DNA of 64,000 bases from Pseudomonadota bacterium (GTDB lineage: Bacteria > Pseudomonadota > Gammaproteobacteria > Steroidobacterales > Steroidobacteraceae). Made by a program: the position numbers and the translations under genes. Shown piece after piece: positions 1 through 8,023 of this stretch. The DNA lies in NCBI GenBank assembly GCA_023391815.1, contig JAEWAF010000118.1, forward strand, positions 65,475 to 129,474, read 5' to 3'. How positions within the stretch are numbered: position 1 is the stretch's first letter; the number at the start of each line of letters is the position of its first letter. The notes beneath the pieces were generated by a model. The model saw only the letters and a program-made list of their open reading frames with translations, made no database searches and had not been told where the DNA came from.

Positions 1-421
1 CATCGGCGACCTTGGTGTCGAATGAGGCGGCGTCGAACCTGGTGGCCGTGGCCGGCGCAACGCCCGACAGAATGGATGCATGACCCGTCCAATGAACGAG
101 ATTCGCGCGCCCGTCGCCGATCACGCGAAATCCCGAAAACACGGACACTTTTTCCTTCACGGCCGCAAGCGCTTCGAGCTCGGGCATGAGCTCATATCCC
201 GGCCCGACTTTTGTCGGCACCCACCGCGTGCCGCCCGCTGGAGTGTGGGTCAGGCCCAGACCCCAGAAATATGTGCCGAACCTCACGGGTAACGGCTGGC
301 CATTCGCCAACGCAGTGCCGTTCGTGTTGAGAAACGCATCGAGCATCGGCAGCCCGACGTAAACCGCCGAGCCGCCGAGCATGCCTTTCAGAATCGAGCG
401 ACGATCGAAACGCAGTTTCAT
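1..421 (-). CDS. DUF1552 family exported protein (partial, N-terminal 140 residues)
   Basis: This is the start of a DUF1552 protein whose remainder lies beyond the left window edge. The N-terminus reads MKLRFDRRSILKGMLGG, a Tat-like twin-arginine signal followed by a hydrophobic stretch. The sequence then aligns well with the complete DUF1552 protein at 9372-10706, sharing GLPML, NGTALA and the RFGT.xWGLG block. The start lies 4 bp after the stop of the DUF1592 gene at 426-2102, so the two are almost certainly one operon. DUF1552 proteins are exported, of unknown biochemical function, and habitually paired with DUF1592-type c-heme proteins. Family assignment is firm; function is not known. 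Confidence 0.85.
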   Translation of the reverse strand, partial: MKLRFDRRSILKGMLGGSAVYVGLPMLDAFLNTNGTALANGQPLPVRFGTYFWGLGLTHTPAGGTRWVPTKVGPGYELMPELEALAAVKEKVSVFSGFRVIGDGRANLVHWTGHASILSGVAPATATRFDAASFDTKVAD

Positions 422-425
422 CGGA

Positions 426-2102
426 CTACTCCGCCGTGGATTGCAGCTGGGTTACCGTTGCCTCGGCAACCGGCACCTGGGACTTTGATCTCGGTGCAAC
501 GATGTTGAAGAACTCGGCGCTCGAGGCGATCTGCCGCACGAGCGCCGGGAAGCGATAGCCGCTTGCGACGAACGCTTGAGTCTGAGCCGACAGATAGGCT
601 TTATCCCGGCCGTAAGTCTTCGAGCCCACGCCATACGAATACACGTTGCGCACGAGACAGGCCGGAACTTTCGGCTCGTTGCGCAGATACTCTCCAACTC
701 CCTGCGCGCCTTCGATCCTCACATCCTTCAACTCAGCGGTGACATCGATGGGCGTGCCATTCTCCATCGTGCGCAATTGCCCGAGCCCATCGAAATGCTC
801 CAGCGCAAGACCGAGCGGATCGGTGCGTCGGTGGCAGCCCGAACAACCTTCATTCTCCATGTGATCGAGCAGGCGGCCGCGCACCGTCCCTTTGGTGCTG
901 TCCTGTACGGCCGAAAAATCGACGTTGGCGGGAGGCTGCGGCGTCGCCTGGCACATGAAGATTTCGAGCACCTTGATTCCGCGCCGGGTGGGCGATGAAG
1001 TGCCTGGATGAGCGTGCAGAGCGAGGAAGCCGATATCAGTCAGGATGCCGGAGCGCTCCGAATCCTTGGGAAATTCATAGGCCATCCATGGCGCCTTGGA
1101 CGCGTATGGAACTCGATAGACCGCCGCGAGCGAACGATTGAGGTAGCCTTGGCGAGACGTGAACAAGTCGCGATAGTCCCCTTGCTGGAGAACCAACAGA
1201 TCCATCGCACGCAGCAGCATCTGTTCCCGCGCAGACTCCGCCACCGACTGATCGAACTTCGGATAGATCGCCGGGTCTTTGACCAGATTGCCGAACCCGT
1301 CCAATTGGAACATGTCGGCGAAGAACGCCCGGGCGCCGTCCTGAAACTTCGGCGAAGCGATCATCCGATCGATCTGCTGCTCCAGTTCCTGCCGAGAGTG
1401 AAGCGCTCCGCTGCGAGCTGCGTCGAGCAACTGCCGATCGGGCGTCGAATCCCACAGCAGAAAAGACAGTCGCGTGGCCTTCGAGAAGGCATCGAGACGG
1501 TACTGCTGAGGATGAGCCGGATCGGGCTCGGCGGATTCGACTCGGAAAAGAAAGTCAGGCGCGATCAGCAGGCTCGTCAGCGCAAGCTCCAGGCCCGCGT
1601 AGAAATCTCCTGCCTGCTTCGCGCCACGAGCCGAGACTTCCAATCGGCTCTGGATCTCCGCAGCCGTAAGCGGACGGCGCAGCAACAGCTCTCCATAGTG
1701 AGTGACGAACTCACGAGCACAGCCATCGTCAGCACCGGCCGGATCAGTTGGCTTGCAGGGGACGGCGGCGTCGCGCCCTGTTTCGCTCAGCACTTGCTCG
1801 GCGATCGACCGGCCGAGCGCGAAGTACTGCTCGAATCCGGACGATGTGAGCGAGAGCATCGCGCTGCCCAAGGCCAGCAAGCCCTCTTCACGACGCTCGG
1901 GCTCGAAACGCGCCTCAACCTTGATCCCGGGGCCGAATACGTCCGCGATGGTGTGCCGGTATTGCGTCTCGGTAATTCTGCGCAGCCCGACCTTCATCGC
2001 CGCGACCTGCTCAGGCCGAGGCGCGGGTGTACCGGCGTGGCTCGCCAAAGTTAGAACGGTAGCAGTCAGCAAGACGCCGACCGCGTAAGTCTTGGTACTC
2101 AA
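426..2102 (-). CDS. DUF1592/DUF1588/DUF1585 multi-domain c-heme protein
   Basis: The 558-residue secreted protein begins with a signal peptide ending near SHAG. It shows the planctomycete-type order DUF1587 (LRRITETQYRHTIADVFG), DUF1595 (near LLLRRPLT), DUF1592 (RLSFLLWDSTPD), DUF1588 and DUF1585. A single c-type heme motif, CSGCH, sits at residues 420-424 inside the DUF1588 part (GCHRRTDPLG). The family is periplasmic or exported and probably redox-active, but no reaction is established. It is translated just ahead of the DUF1552 gene (4-bp gap). A conserved TTGACGATCAC-like element lies 60-80 bp upstream of the start. A paralogous pair occurs at 9372-12498. Confidence 0.88.
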   Translation of the reverse strand: MSTKTYAVGVLLTATVLTLASHAGTPAPRPEQVAAMKVGLRRITETQYRHTIADVFGPGIKVEARFEPERREEGLLALGSAMLSLTSSGFEQYFALGRSIAEQVLSETGRDAAVPCKPTDPAGADDGCAREFVTHYGELLLRRPLTAAEIQSRLEVSARGAKQAGDFYAGLELALTSLLIAPDFLFRVESAEPDPAHPQQYRLDAFSKATRLSFLLWDSTPDRQLLDAARSGALHSRQELEQQIDRMIASPKFQDGARAFFADMFQLDGFGNLVKDPAIYPKFDQSVAESAREQMLLRAMDLLVLQQGDYRDLFTSRQGYLNRSLAAVYRVPYASKAPWMAYEFPKDSERSGILTDIGFLALHAHPGTSSPTRRGIKVLEIFMCQATPQPPANVDFSAVQDSTKGTVRGRLLDHMENEGCSGCHRRTDPLGLALEHFDGLGQLRTMENGTPIDVTAELKDVRIEGAQGVGEYLRNEPKVPACLVRNVYSYGVGSKTYGRDKAYLSAQTQAFVASGYRFPALVRQIASSAEFFNIVAPRSKSQVPVAEATVTQLQSTAE

Positions 2103-2164
2103 CGTTCATCCCCCTGCCCACGCTACCGGTTCGCGGCACCGCTTGAACCGACCGTAGTACATTA

Positions 2165-2181
2165 TTGGAGTGATCGTCAAT
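2165..2181 (-). promoter_or_regulatory. Candidate TetR-type operator / -35 motif, copy 1
   Basis: The plus strand reads ttggagtgatcgtcaat. The minus strand therefore carries TTGACGATCAC, upstream of the DUF1592 gene that starts at 2102. Near-identical elements occur at 3240-3255 and 6404-6420, each upstream of another minus-strand gene around two TetR genes. The TTGAC part resembles a -35 box. Its role as an operator is inference from conservation only. Confidence 0.45.
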
Positions 2182-2336
2182 TAGCTCGGCGGCGCCAACA
2201 ACATTCTTTACGTTGCGGCTTCGACCACAGACGCCGGCAGTGCGCCTTGCTCTGAATGCATCGCCAAATTCACCAGGCGAGGCCTGTAACGAGGGTCCAG
2301 TCCCGCCAGAAGGAACACCGCAGGCCGGCGATCTTC

Positions 2337-2810
2337 TCAATCGTCCTTCTCGCGAAACTTCTCATGACAACCTTTGCAGGTCCTTCCGAGCGCCTGCCAC
2401 TGCGTCTTGATGGCACCCAGATCGTTGCCGTCGGCGATTTGAGCGAGCTTGACGGCCTGCTCGCCGAACATCTTCTGCGCCGCCTGGAACTCCGCCGGTT
2501 GTCTCCAGATCTCGGGACGGGCCGCAGTTTCAATCTCCGACTCCGGCCCCGTGCCGACGGGAAACCATCGCTGTTGATACTTCGCCAGGTCGTCGATCTG
2601 GTGAGCGTACTGCCGGATTGCCGATAAGGAGGGCGTGGGCCGCTTGAACTCATCCGTGATTCCCTTGAATGCGGCACCGATGTCTCGCAGCGCGGATTGG
2701 CGGCCTTCAATCACCGGCTCGGGATCGAAATCTTCGTCCGCGGCGACGCTGCCTGCAGCCGCGCAGGCGGCGATCACCAGCAAGAGGTGGCGTTTTTGTT
2801 TCGGAGTCAT
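2337..2810 (-). CDS. Class II (c'-type) monoheme cytochrome c
   Basis: The 157-residue protein has an N-terminal signal peptide (hydrophobic LLLVIAACAAAGSVA, cleavage near VAA) and a c-type heme motif very close to the C-terminus, CKGCHEKFR at residues 145-149 onward. A C-terminal CxxCH after a helical bundle is the hallmark of cytochromes c' and c-556, which act as periplasmic electron carriers or gas-binding proteins. A gene for a HiPIP ends 88 bp upstream on the same strand, so the two probably form a small electron-transfer operon. Neighbouring DUF1592 heme proteins are plausible partners, but this is inferred from position. Confidence 0.85.
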   Translation of the reverse strand: MTPKQKRHLLLVIAACAAAGSVAADEDFDPEPVIEGRQSALRDIGAAFKGITDEFKRPTPSLSAIRQYAHQIDDLAKYQQRWFPVGTGPESEIETAARPEIWRQPAEFQAAQKMFGEQAVKLAQIADGNDLGAIKTQWQALGRTCKGCHEKFREKDD

Positions 2811-2898
2811 GTCGAGTGCCGGTTCACCAGGAGATGAAGGATGTGCAAGCGTGTCGGGGCCGCCAGCCTTCGGAGGCTGACCGGCCGCAACACCAATA

Positions 2899-3195
2899 TC
2901 AGCTGCGTTTGGTCCACGACATACAGTGGCCCGTTGCGCTCACTGCGCTTGCGAGCACTTCGCAAGGCGCACAGGACTGCTCCGGCTTGGCTGGCTTGAA
3001 GAACGAGCAACGCCTGCAGCTTTGGCTGGCCTCCGGCGCCATGTCGGTGTATTCGAGAGACTCGCGCATGCTCTGCACGCTGCTGCTCAATTCGTCTGAG
3101 TCGACGCAGGCCGCACGCACGGAACTACCTGCCAGGACCAATACCGAAGCACGCAGTCCCGCAGTGATGAACCTGCGACGCCCGCCGCTAGCCAT
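2899..3195 (-). CDS. High-potential iron-sulfur protein (HiPIP)
   Basis: The 98-residue protein has a twin-arginine leader (GGRRRFITAGLRASVLVLAG, cleavage near VRA), expected because HiPIPs are exported folded by Tat. The mature part shows the HiPIP cysteine pattern CRRCSFF (C60, C63), a third Cys at 75 or 78, and the C-terminal GHCMSW (C91), which together ligate one 4Fe-4S cluster. The protein is a soluble periplasmic electron carrier. It lies directly upstream of a c'-type cytochrome gene, and a TTGACTATCAC element lies about 45-60 bp before its start. Confidence 0.88.
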   Translation of the reverse strand: MASGGRRRFITAGLRASVLVLAGSSVRAACVDSDELSSSVQSMRESLEYTDMAPEASQSCRRCSFFKPAKPEQSCAPCEVLASAVSATGHCMSWTKRS

Positions 3196-3239
3196 GAGTC
3201 ATCTCCACTACTGAATCCCAATATCACTTTGAATCTTTA

Positions 3240-3255
3240 ATGGTGTGATAGTCAA
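3240..3255 (-). promoter_or_regulatory. Candidate TetR-type operator / -35 motif, copy 2
   Basis: The plus strand reads atggtgtgatagtcaa. On the minus strand this gives TTGACTATCACACCAT, upstream of the HiPIP/cytochrome genes. It differs at one position from the copy at 6404-6420. It sits between the HiPIP gene and the divergent TetR-fusion gene at 3372, where an autoregulated regulator would bind. Confidence 0.45.
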
Positions 3256-3371
3256 CCATCGCCGTGCCCCCTCGCAGGGGCTGCGCCCCAACGACCAGCG
3301 CATCATTTGACAGGAACGCGGCAGGTGGCTAGCGTCGGTCTACTCGTCGTTTTCCGCCGTACTATCCGCAG

Positions 3372-4247
3372 ATGAGCCGTAAATCTCCCATCACTCTGAC
3401 TCGCAAAGAGTTGTACCGGCGCGTCTGGTCGAAGCCAATCAGCGCCGTCGCCGAGGAGTTCGGGCTGAGCGCCAACGCGTTGACAAAAATCTGCAATAGA
3501 TTGCTCGTGCCTTGTCCTCCGCGGGGCTATTGGTCAAAGACGGCAACACGGAAGGCGGTGCCCAAGCCGCCACTGCCCGTCGCGCCCGATATCAAGGCAA
3601 CCCACATCATCATCCCGGGCGAGCGGGCCGCGTCCCGCCGCATACGCACTCGCTTGGACCCACAGACCCGGCGGAAGCAAATCATCGATATCGCCGAACA
3701 ACTCGTCATGGAGGGCGGCGTCCATGCGGCGACGATGAAACGAATCGCTGCCTTGGCGGGAATCAGCGAGACGCTCGCGTACAACTACTTCGGCAGCCGC
3801 GAGCAACTGTTCGTGGAGCTTGCGAGACGAGAGTTCCGGCGCATCCGGGATGCGAGGCAAGCCGACGTGCAACGCTCGAAAGATCACTACGAGCGCATCA
3901 CGCGAATGACTCGGACCTATCTACGCCATATCGGTCGCAGTGGGGCGCTCCTACAAACACTCATCAGCAATCCGGAAGTGCGCGCCCTACTGCGCTCGGA
4001 GCGGCGCAAGGAACAGGACGATAGTCTTCACGCGCACGCGGAAGAGCTCGTATCGCTATACGGGATTCCTAAGCCGTTGGCGCTTGGCACGACTGTGGTG
4101 CTGACGACCTTATGTCTGCGTGCGGGCAAGCTCGTTGCGGACGGTCGGATTCCCGTCGAATCGGCGGAGCGACTCTGCCTGAGCATGATGCTGCAAGGAT
4201 CGCGCGATCTGGTCAGTCGGGAACGGGCACCTTCTCGGGCGCTCTGA
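3372..4247 (+). CDS. TetR-family regulator with an extra N-terminal helix-turn-helix
   Basis: The 291-residue regulator is about 80 residues longer than ordinary TetR proteins. Residues about 8-55 (LTRKELYRRVWSKPISAVAEEFGLS.. to RGYW) match a small helix-turn-helix module found in many bacteria as a stand-alone N-terminal domain. A TetR DNA-binding domain follows at about 98-145 (RRKQIIDIAEQLVMEGG, then ISETLAYNYFGSREQLF) and then an all-helical ligand-binding half. Two DNA-binding modules in one chain suggest recognition of an extended or composite operator. The gene is divergent from the HiPIP gene and overlaps the next TetR gene tail-to-tail by 35 bp. Its ligand is unknown. Confidence 0.85.
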   Translation: MSRKSPITLTRKELYRRVWSKPISAVAEEFGLSANALTKICNRLLVPCPPRGYWSKTATRKAVPKPPLPVAPDIKATHIIIPGERAASRRIRTRLDPQTRRKQIIDIAEQLVMEGGVHAATMKRIAALAGISETLAYNYFGSREQLFVELARREFRRIRDARQADVQRSKDHYERITRMTRTYLRHIGRSGALLQTLISNPEVRALLRSERRKEQDDSLHAHAEELVSLYGIPKPLALGTTVVLTTLCLRAGKLVADGRIPVESAERLCLSMMLQGSRDLVSRERAPSRAL

Positions 4248-4863
4248 GCGCCTTCAGGCAACTTTCGATGAGCCCGTGGCAAATCTGACGCGCGGTCGTC
4301 TGATCGAGCTCGCGATGAAACACCAGCCGGCCTGCCTCGTCGGGAATGGCCGTCATCATTTCAATAGCTGCTTGAATCTCCTCTTCGCTACACGGCAGCT
4401 CGCGAGCCGCAAGGTGAGTCAAGCGCGTGGCGATCGCTTCACAAGAGTGGCGCACCTTGGCACTCAAATGTCCTGCCATGTAGAGATCGGTCATCAGAAT
4501 GTTCAATAACGGACCGCTGCGCGCGACGTGCTCGAAATACAGCATTGCGCACAGAACCGCGGCCTGCTCGAGATCCCTCACTTGCGAGGCTGTCTCCAGC
4601 CCACCGAGCAGAAGGCTGTCGATCTCTCGCTCGAGCAGCGTGTTGAATAGATCGTACTGGGTCGGAAAGTAGGCGTAGATGAGCCCCTTGCTGGCGCCGA
4701 CCTGCCGGGCGAGTTCCTCGACCGGCAGTGGCAGATACCCTTGCTCCACGATCATCCTGGCGGCCGCATCGAGCATTTGCGCTCGCCGAACCTCGGGAGC
4801 GAGCCGCTTGCCTTTACCGGCTTCAGTCTTCTTCTCCGTCTTCGTTGGCGATCGCGATTTCAT
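4213..4863 (-). CDS. TetR/AcrR family transcriptional regulator
   Basis: The 216-residue protein has a lysine-rich N-terminus, then a canonical TetR helix-turn-helix at about residues 25-70 (QMLDAAARMIVEQGY, VGASKGLIYAYFPTQYDLF) and a helical C-terminal effector domain. Its 3' end overlaps that of the convergent TetR gene by 35 bp. The downstream neighbour on the other side is a type-B carboxylesterase on the same strand, and conserved motifs before that esterase and before the DUF1592 and HiPIP genes are candidate binding sites. Ligand and targets cannot be read from the sequence. Confidence 0.88.
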   Translation of the reverse strand: MKSRSPTKTEKKTEAGKGKRLAPEVRRAQMLDAAARMIVEQGYLPLPVEELARQVGASKGLIYAYFPTQYDLFNTLLEREIDSLLLGGLETASQVRDLEQAAVLCAMLYFEHVARSGPLLNILMTDLYMAGHLSAKVRHSCEAIATRLTHLAARELPCSEEEIQAAIEMMTAIPDEAGRLVFHRELDQTTARQICHGLIESCLKALRAPEKVPVPD

Positions 4864-4933
4864 GCGCAGCTCTTATATCCCGCGAGTCTGCGCACTTCAA
4901 CAGCTCACCGCAGATCATCGCGGCGCCGCCGCC

Positions 4934-6352
4934 TCAGGTCCTCGGAGCCGACGGGCGCGGCGCACCGTCAGGAATCGTGCTCGATTTCACCAGCTGCGGC
5001 GTGGACTTGAACTGCATTACATCATCGCCTTCCGCCGTGAATGCAGGCCAGTTCACACCCCCACCGCACGTCAGCGATTTCGCCCGGGCACTCATCTTGT
5101 AGAACGCGATCCAGCAGGAGTGCACCAGCTTCGCGACTTCGCGATCCGCGGCATCGGCTTTGCCTGCGGCGCTGGCAGCCCAACCCGAGGTCTCGATCGA
5201 ATCGAACGTGAACATGAGCTCGGCCGAATGGATCGCCCCACTCTTCCACTCGCCCCTGCGGAAGCCGGGCACGTAATCGAAGTGATACAGCCAGGCGCCC
5301 GCGCCGCTATCCCCCGCCAGCCTGGCGACCGTGCGTGCGTTGTCGAATCCCGGCTCGCCGCTGTTCGAGCCTATCATCACGGGCACGTCGATTTCGGTAC
5401 CCGCGTTCAGTGCATCGACGGTCGCAACCGTCCGGAAGCGGTTGTCGATCGGCGATGTGACGCCTCGACGGGTTTTCTCGCCGGCGACGAAGGTCTGCGC
5501 GGATACGCTGCGCAGCTGAGCGGCGGTAACGTCTGGAGATAATCCGAGGGAAGCCGCGGCCGCAAGGCCGCGCTCCTCTGCCTCTGCCAGCGTCTGACCC
5601 CGAGCAAGAAGAGCGCCCGACTGCACGATAGCCTTGTGATAAAGACCTTTGGCGGCGGGAATCGAAAGCAAATTCATTACCATGACACCGCCCGCGGACT
5701 GCCCGGCGATTGTCACATTGTTTGGATCCCCGCCGAACGCCGCGACATTACGGTTGATCCACTCGAGGGCGGCAACCGCGTCAGTAAGCGCGAAGTTGCC
5801 TAGCGGATCCTTGGGACCCGCCGTACTGGTCAGGGCAGGATGCGTGAAGTTCGCGAGTGCACCGAGCCGATAGTTGATCGCAACCGTGACAACTCCCTCT
5901 CGCGCGTTCGCCGTCCCGTTATATGAGCCCAGATGGCCTGCACCGAGGAATGCGCCGCCGCCATAGAACCACAGGACCACGGGTGCCTTCGATACATTCG
6001 CCGGCGCGTAGACGCTGAGATACAGACAGTCCTCGGACTGTACTCCAGCAACACCCCCGCCGTTGACGGTTCCATCGCTATTGACCGGCTGCGGACAGGG
6101 CGGCTCGTTAGCAAGCGCCGCGCGCTCGCCCGCCCATTTGTCTGGCTTCTGGGGTGCCCGCCAGCGCAGCTCGCCGACCGGTGGCTTCGCATACGGAACC
6201 CCCCGGAAGACATTTACGCCGCTGCGCGTTTCGCCAACCAGAATTCCCGAGTCGATCGTCGCTCTGACAGGCGTGGGCGTGTCCCCAGCGGACTGCGCAT
6301 GCGTCGTGGTTACCAATATCGCCGAAACCAGAAGAAACAAACGGTATCGCAT
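4934..6352 (-). CDS. Type-B carboxylesterase / lipase family hydrolase, exported
   Basis: The 472-residue alpha/beta hydrolase has a signal peptide (MRYRLFLLVSAILVTTTHAQ). The type-B carboxylesterase signatures are clear: VFRGVPYAKPPVGELRW near residue 50, EDCLYLSVYAP near 108, and the nucleophile elbow IAGQSAGG with Ser219. GSNSGEPG and the IHSAELMF block supply the expected acid and histidine regions. It is somewhat shorter than typical family members (about 500-550). It hydrolyses a carboxylic ester in the periplasm or outside the cell; the natural substrate is unknown. The motif at 6404-6420, about 60 bp upstream, is shared with two other nearby promoters. Confidence 0.88.
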   Translation of the reverse strand: MRYRLFLLVSAILVTTTHAQSAGDTPTPVRATIDSGILVGETRSGVNVFRGVPYAKPPVGELRWRAPQKPDKWAGERAALANEPPCPQPVNSDGTVNGGGVAGVQSEDCLYLSVYAPANVSKAPVVLWFYGGGAFLGAGHLGSYNGTANAREGVVTVAINYRLGALANFTHPALTSTAGPKDPLGNFALTDAVAALEWINRNVAAFGGDPNNVTIAGQSAGGVMVMNLLSIPAAKGLYHKAIVQSGALLARGQTLAEAEERGLAAAASLGLSPDVTAAQLRSVSAQTFVAGEKTRRGVTSPIDNRFRTVATVDALNAGTEIDVPVMIGSNSGEPGFDNARTVARLAGDSGAGAWLYHFDYVPGFRRGEWKSGAIHSAELMFTFDSIETSGWAASAAGKADAADREVAKLVHSCWIAFYKMSARAKSLTCGGGVNWPAFTAEGDDVMQFKSTPQLVKSSTIPDGAPRPSAPRT

Positions 6353-6403
6353 GACACTCCCCCGATGGACAGTTGATCCGTGGGGGCCAAGGGTGCTGCC
6401 TCA

Positions 6404-6420
6404 ATGGTGTGATCGTCAAT
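6404..6420 (-). promoter_or_regulatory. Candidate TetR-type operator / -35 motif, copy 3
   Basis: The plus strand reads atggtgtgatcgtcaat. On the minus strand this is ATTGACGATCACACCAT, upstream of the carboxylesterase that starts at 6352. It matches the elements at 2165-2181 and 3240-3255, so all three minus-strand units around the TetR pair carry it. Confidence 0.45.
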
Positions 6421-6539
6421 AGCAAGCGGCAGTCGCGCACAAGCGCGACATTCTTTCTGCACCACGGATCGAGCCATGCCTTACGAACCTCCCTTGCTCG
6501 TGGCGCGCGCGGCGCGGGGGCTCGATTCGCCTGCCGGTC

Positions 6540-6920
6540 ATGGGCGCGTGGAATGAGTCCTCGCCGAGCGCTGGATTGCTGACATCAGTAACGAACATCG
6601 AGCCGCTGGCGGCTGCGCTCGGCCTGCGCACCGAAGATATCCAGACCACTCCTCCGCCTCGTCCTGCGAATACAGGAGCGACACATCTGCTCATGCGAGT
6701 GACAGACGCATCGACGGTCGATCGAGCCGTACCGAAGCACGAATCATTGTTACCAGTACTGGCGAGGCGGGCGCTGAGGGTTGTTACATCTATGCGCACG
6801 ATTCGACCGGTCCCGAGTCGGCTTATGCGCGATTCTTCAATCCGACCGTCGGGCTTGGGAAGACGCGGCGACTGGAACAGCAGCCGGCCCGCTCGCCGCC
6901 TATCTCCACCACTACGCTCG
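6540..6920 (+). pseudogene. PhzF-family isomerase remnant, frameshifted and truncated
   Basis: Three plus-strand frames carry successive pieces of a PhzF (phenazine biosynthesis-like isomerase) protein. The first (frame of 6540) gives EPLAAALGLRTEDI and TGATHLLMRV. The second (frame of 6779) gives GCYIYAHDSTGPESAYARFF. The third (frame of 6781) gives EDAATGTAAGPLAAYLHHYA, the family's diagnostic ED.ATG.A.GPLA block. The first shift lies before 6779 and the second near 6860. The N-terminal half, with the catalytic Glu region, is absent, and the 3' end runs into the convergent gene ending at 6934. The gene is a decayed relic and cannot be functional. Confidence 0.72.
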
Positions 6921-6933
6921 AGGTGCTCCCGCT

Positions 6934-8022
6934 TCAGTGCCTCGCATCCGTCATCTGGCGTTCGCTTTGCGCGGCCTCCGCGTCAGGATGCATGATGAAT
7001 GCCTGGACCATGTTGACTTCGAGCGCCGAGGAGATGGCGCTCATCTCACCCTTCTCGTTCGGGTAGGCATCGGCCATTCGGCGCAATGCCCAGTAGAACT
7101 CCGCCGGATCGAGGCGCCCGTAAGAAAGGTGATGGGTGGACCAGGCGGTCAGCCAGGTGTAATAGCTCTCCACGTCCATGTAGCCTGCGATCAGGCCATC
7201 CGCCCGTTCGGGAGTGAGCTTGAGTTGCAGACGCATGTCGCGCCAGTTGAGCAGGGTTGGCACATCGTTATAAATCGCCCACGGGTAGATTCCTTGCTTG
7301 ACCGGCTCGGTGGTCAACACGCCATCGACGATCTTGCCCTGCAGGTGTTGGATGATCGGCTTGCCCCAGCGCATGTCGATACGCTGCGTGCCACCGGGAG
7401 AGACGCCTTCACCCGTCGCGTCGAGCAACACCGGATCGCGGCCGCGATAAATCGTCACCTTCACGTTGTTCGACCTGGACAGGCTGTCCACGTTGGTGAT
7501 CTCGATCAGCGTTCGATTCCAGTTGGCGGTGCGCACGAACTTGTTACCGAACAATTGCAGCTGGCCTTCGGGCCGGCGGAACTGCGCGTTGCAACCGAGC
7601 ACCTTCTGAAGCGCGTTGTCGATGCCTCGCTCGCCCGTGGGGCTCACAAAGTCGTTCGCGCCGAGCTTTCCATCGAGGTTCATGCCGATCCCGATCGTTC
7701 CCTTGGCATAGATATAGGGGAACTGCATCGGCTGGTCCGTTGGAAAGAACTTCAGGCTCTCCCGAGCAAGCTGAGTCTTCTCGACCGGGCCGCCGTTCGG
7801 ATAAAGCGCCTTGAAAGTTTCGCGCGGTCCGTAACCTGCCAGGCCCTCCGGGCAGTCCTTGTCGACGTCCTGGGTTTGATGAAAGGCCCAGTGCAGGTCG
7901 GTGGTGACGTAGCCGATCGTGCGCGTGTCAGCGATCGATTCGCTGCCATCCGCCCGGGCGGTGCTCACGGCCAGGCTCGCAAACGACAGCACTGCGCACG
8001 CAACGTTCATTGAGGTTCGCAT
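6934..8022 (-). CDS. Secreted protein of unknown function in the DUF1552/DUF1592 operon
   Basis: The 362-residue protein has a signal peptide (SMNVACAVLSFASLAVSTARA) and no transmembrane segment after it. I do not recognise a family. Visible features are a well-ordered mature domain with many Trp and Tyr residues (near ESYYTWLTAWSTHHLSYG) and conserved-looking acidic loops. The start lies 1 bp after the stop of the upstream gene, and an internal ATG at 8010 is an alternative. It is the last gene of a tight four-gene run (DUF1592, DUF1552, COG4315-like, this gene), which suggests a role in the same extracytoplasmic process. Confidence 0.75.
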   Translation of the reverse strand: MRTSMNVACAVLSFASLAVSTARADGSESIADTRTIGYVTTDLHWAFHQTQDVDKDCPEGLAGYGPRETFKALYPNGGPVEKTQLARESLKFFPTDQPMQFPYIYAKGTIGIGMNLDGKLGANDFVSPTGERGIDNALQKVLGCNAQFRRPEGQLQLFGNKFVRTANWNRTLIEITNVDSLSRSNNVKVTIYRGRDPVLLDATGEGVSPGGTQRIDMRWGKPIIQHLQGKIVDGVLTTEPVKQGIYPWAIYNDVPTLLNWRDMRLQLKLTPERADGLIAGYMDVESYYTWLTAWSTHHLSYGRLDPAEFYWALRRMADAYPNEKGEMSAISSALEVNMVQAFIMHPDAEAAQSERQMTDARH

Positions 8023-8023
8023 A

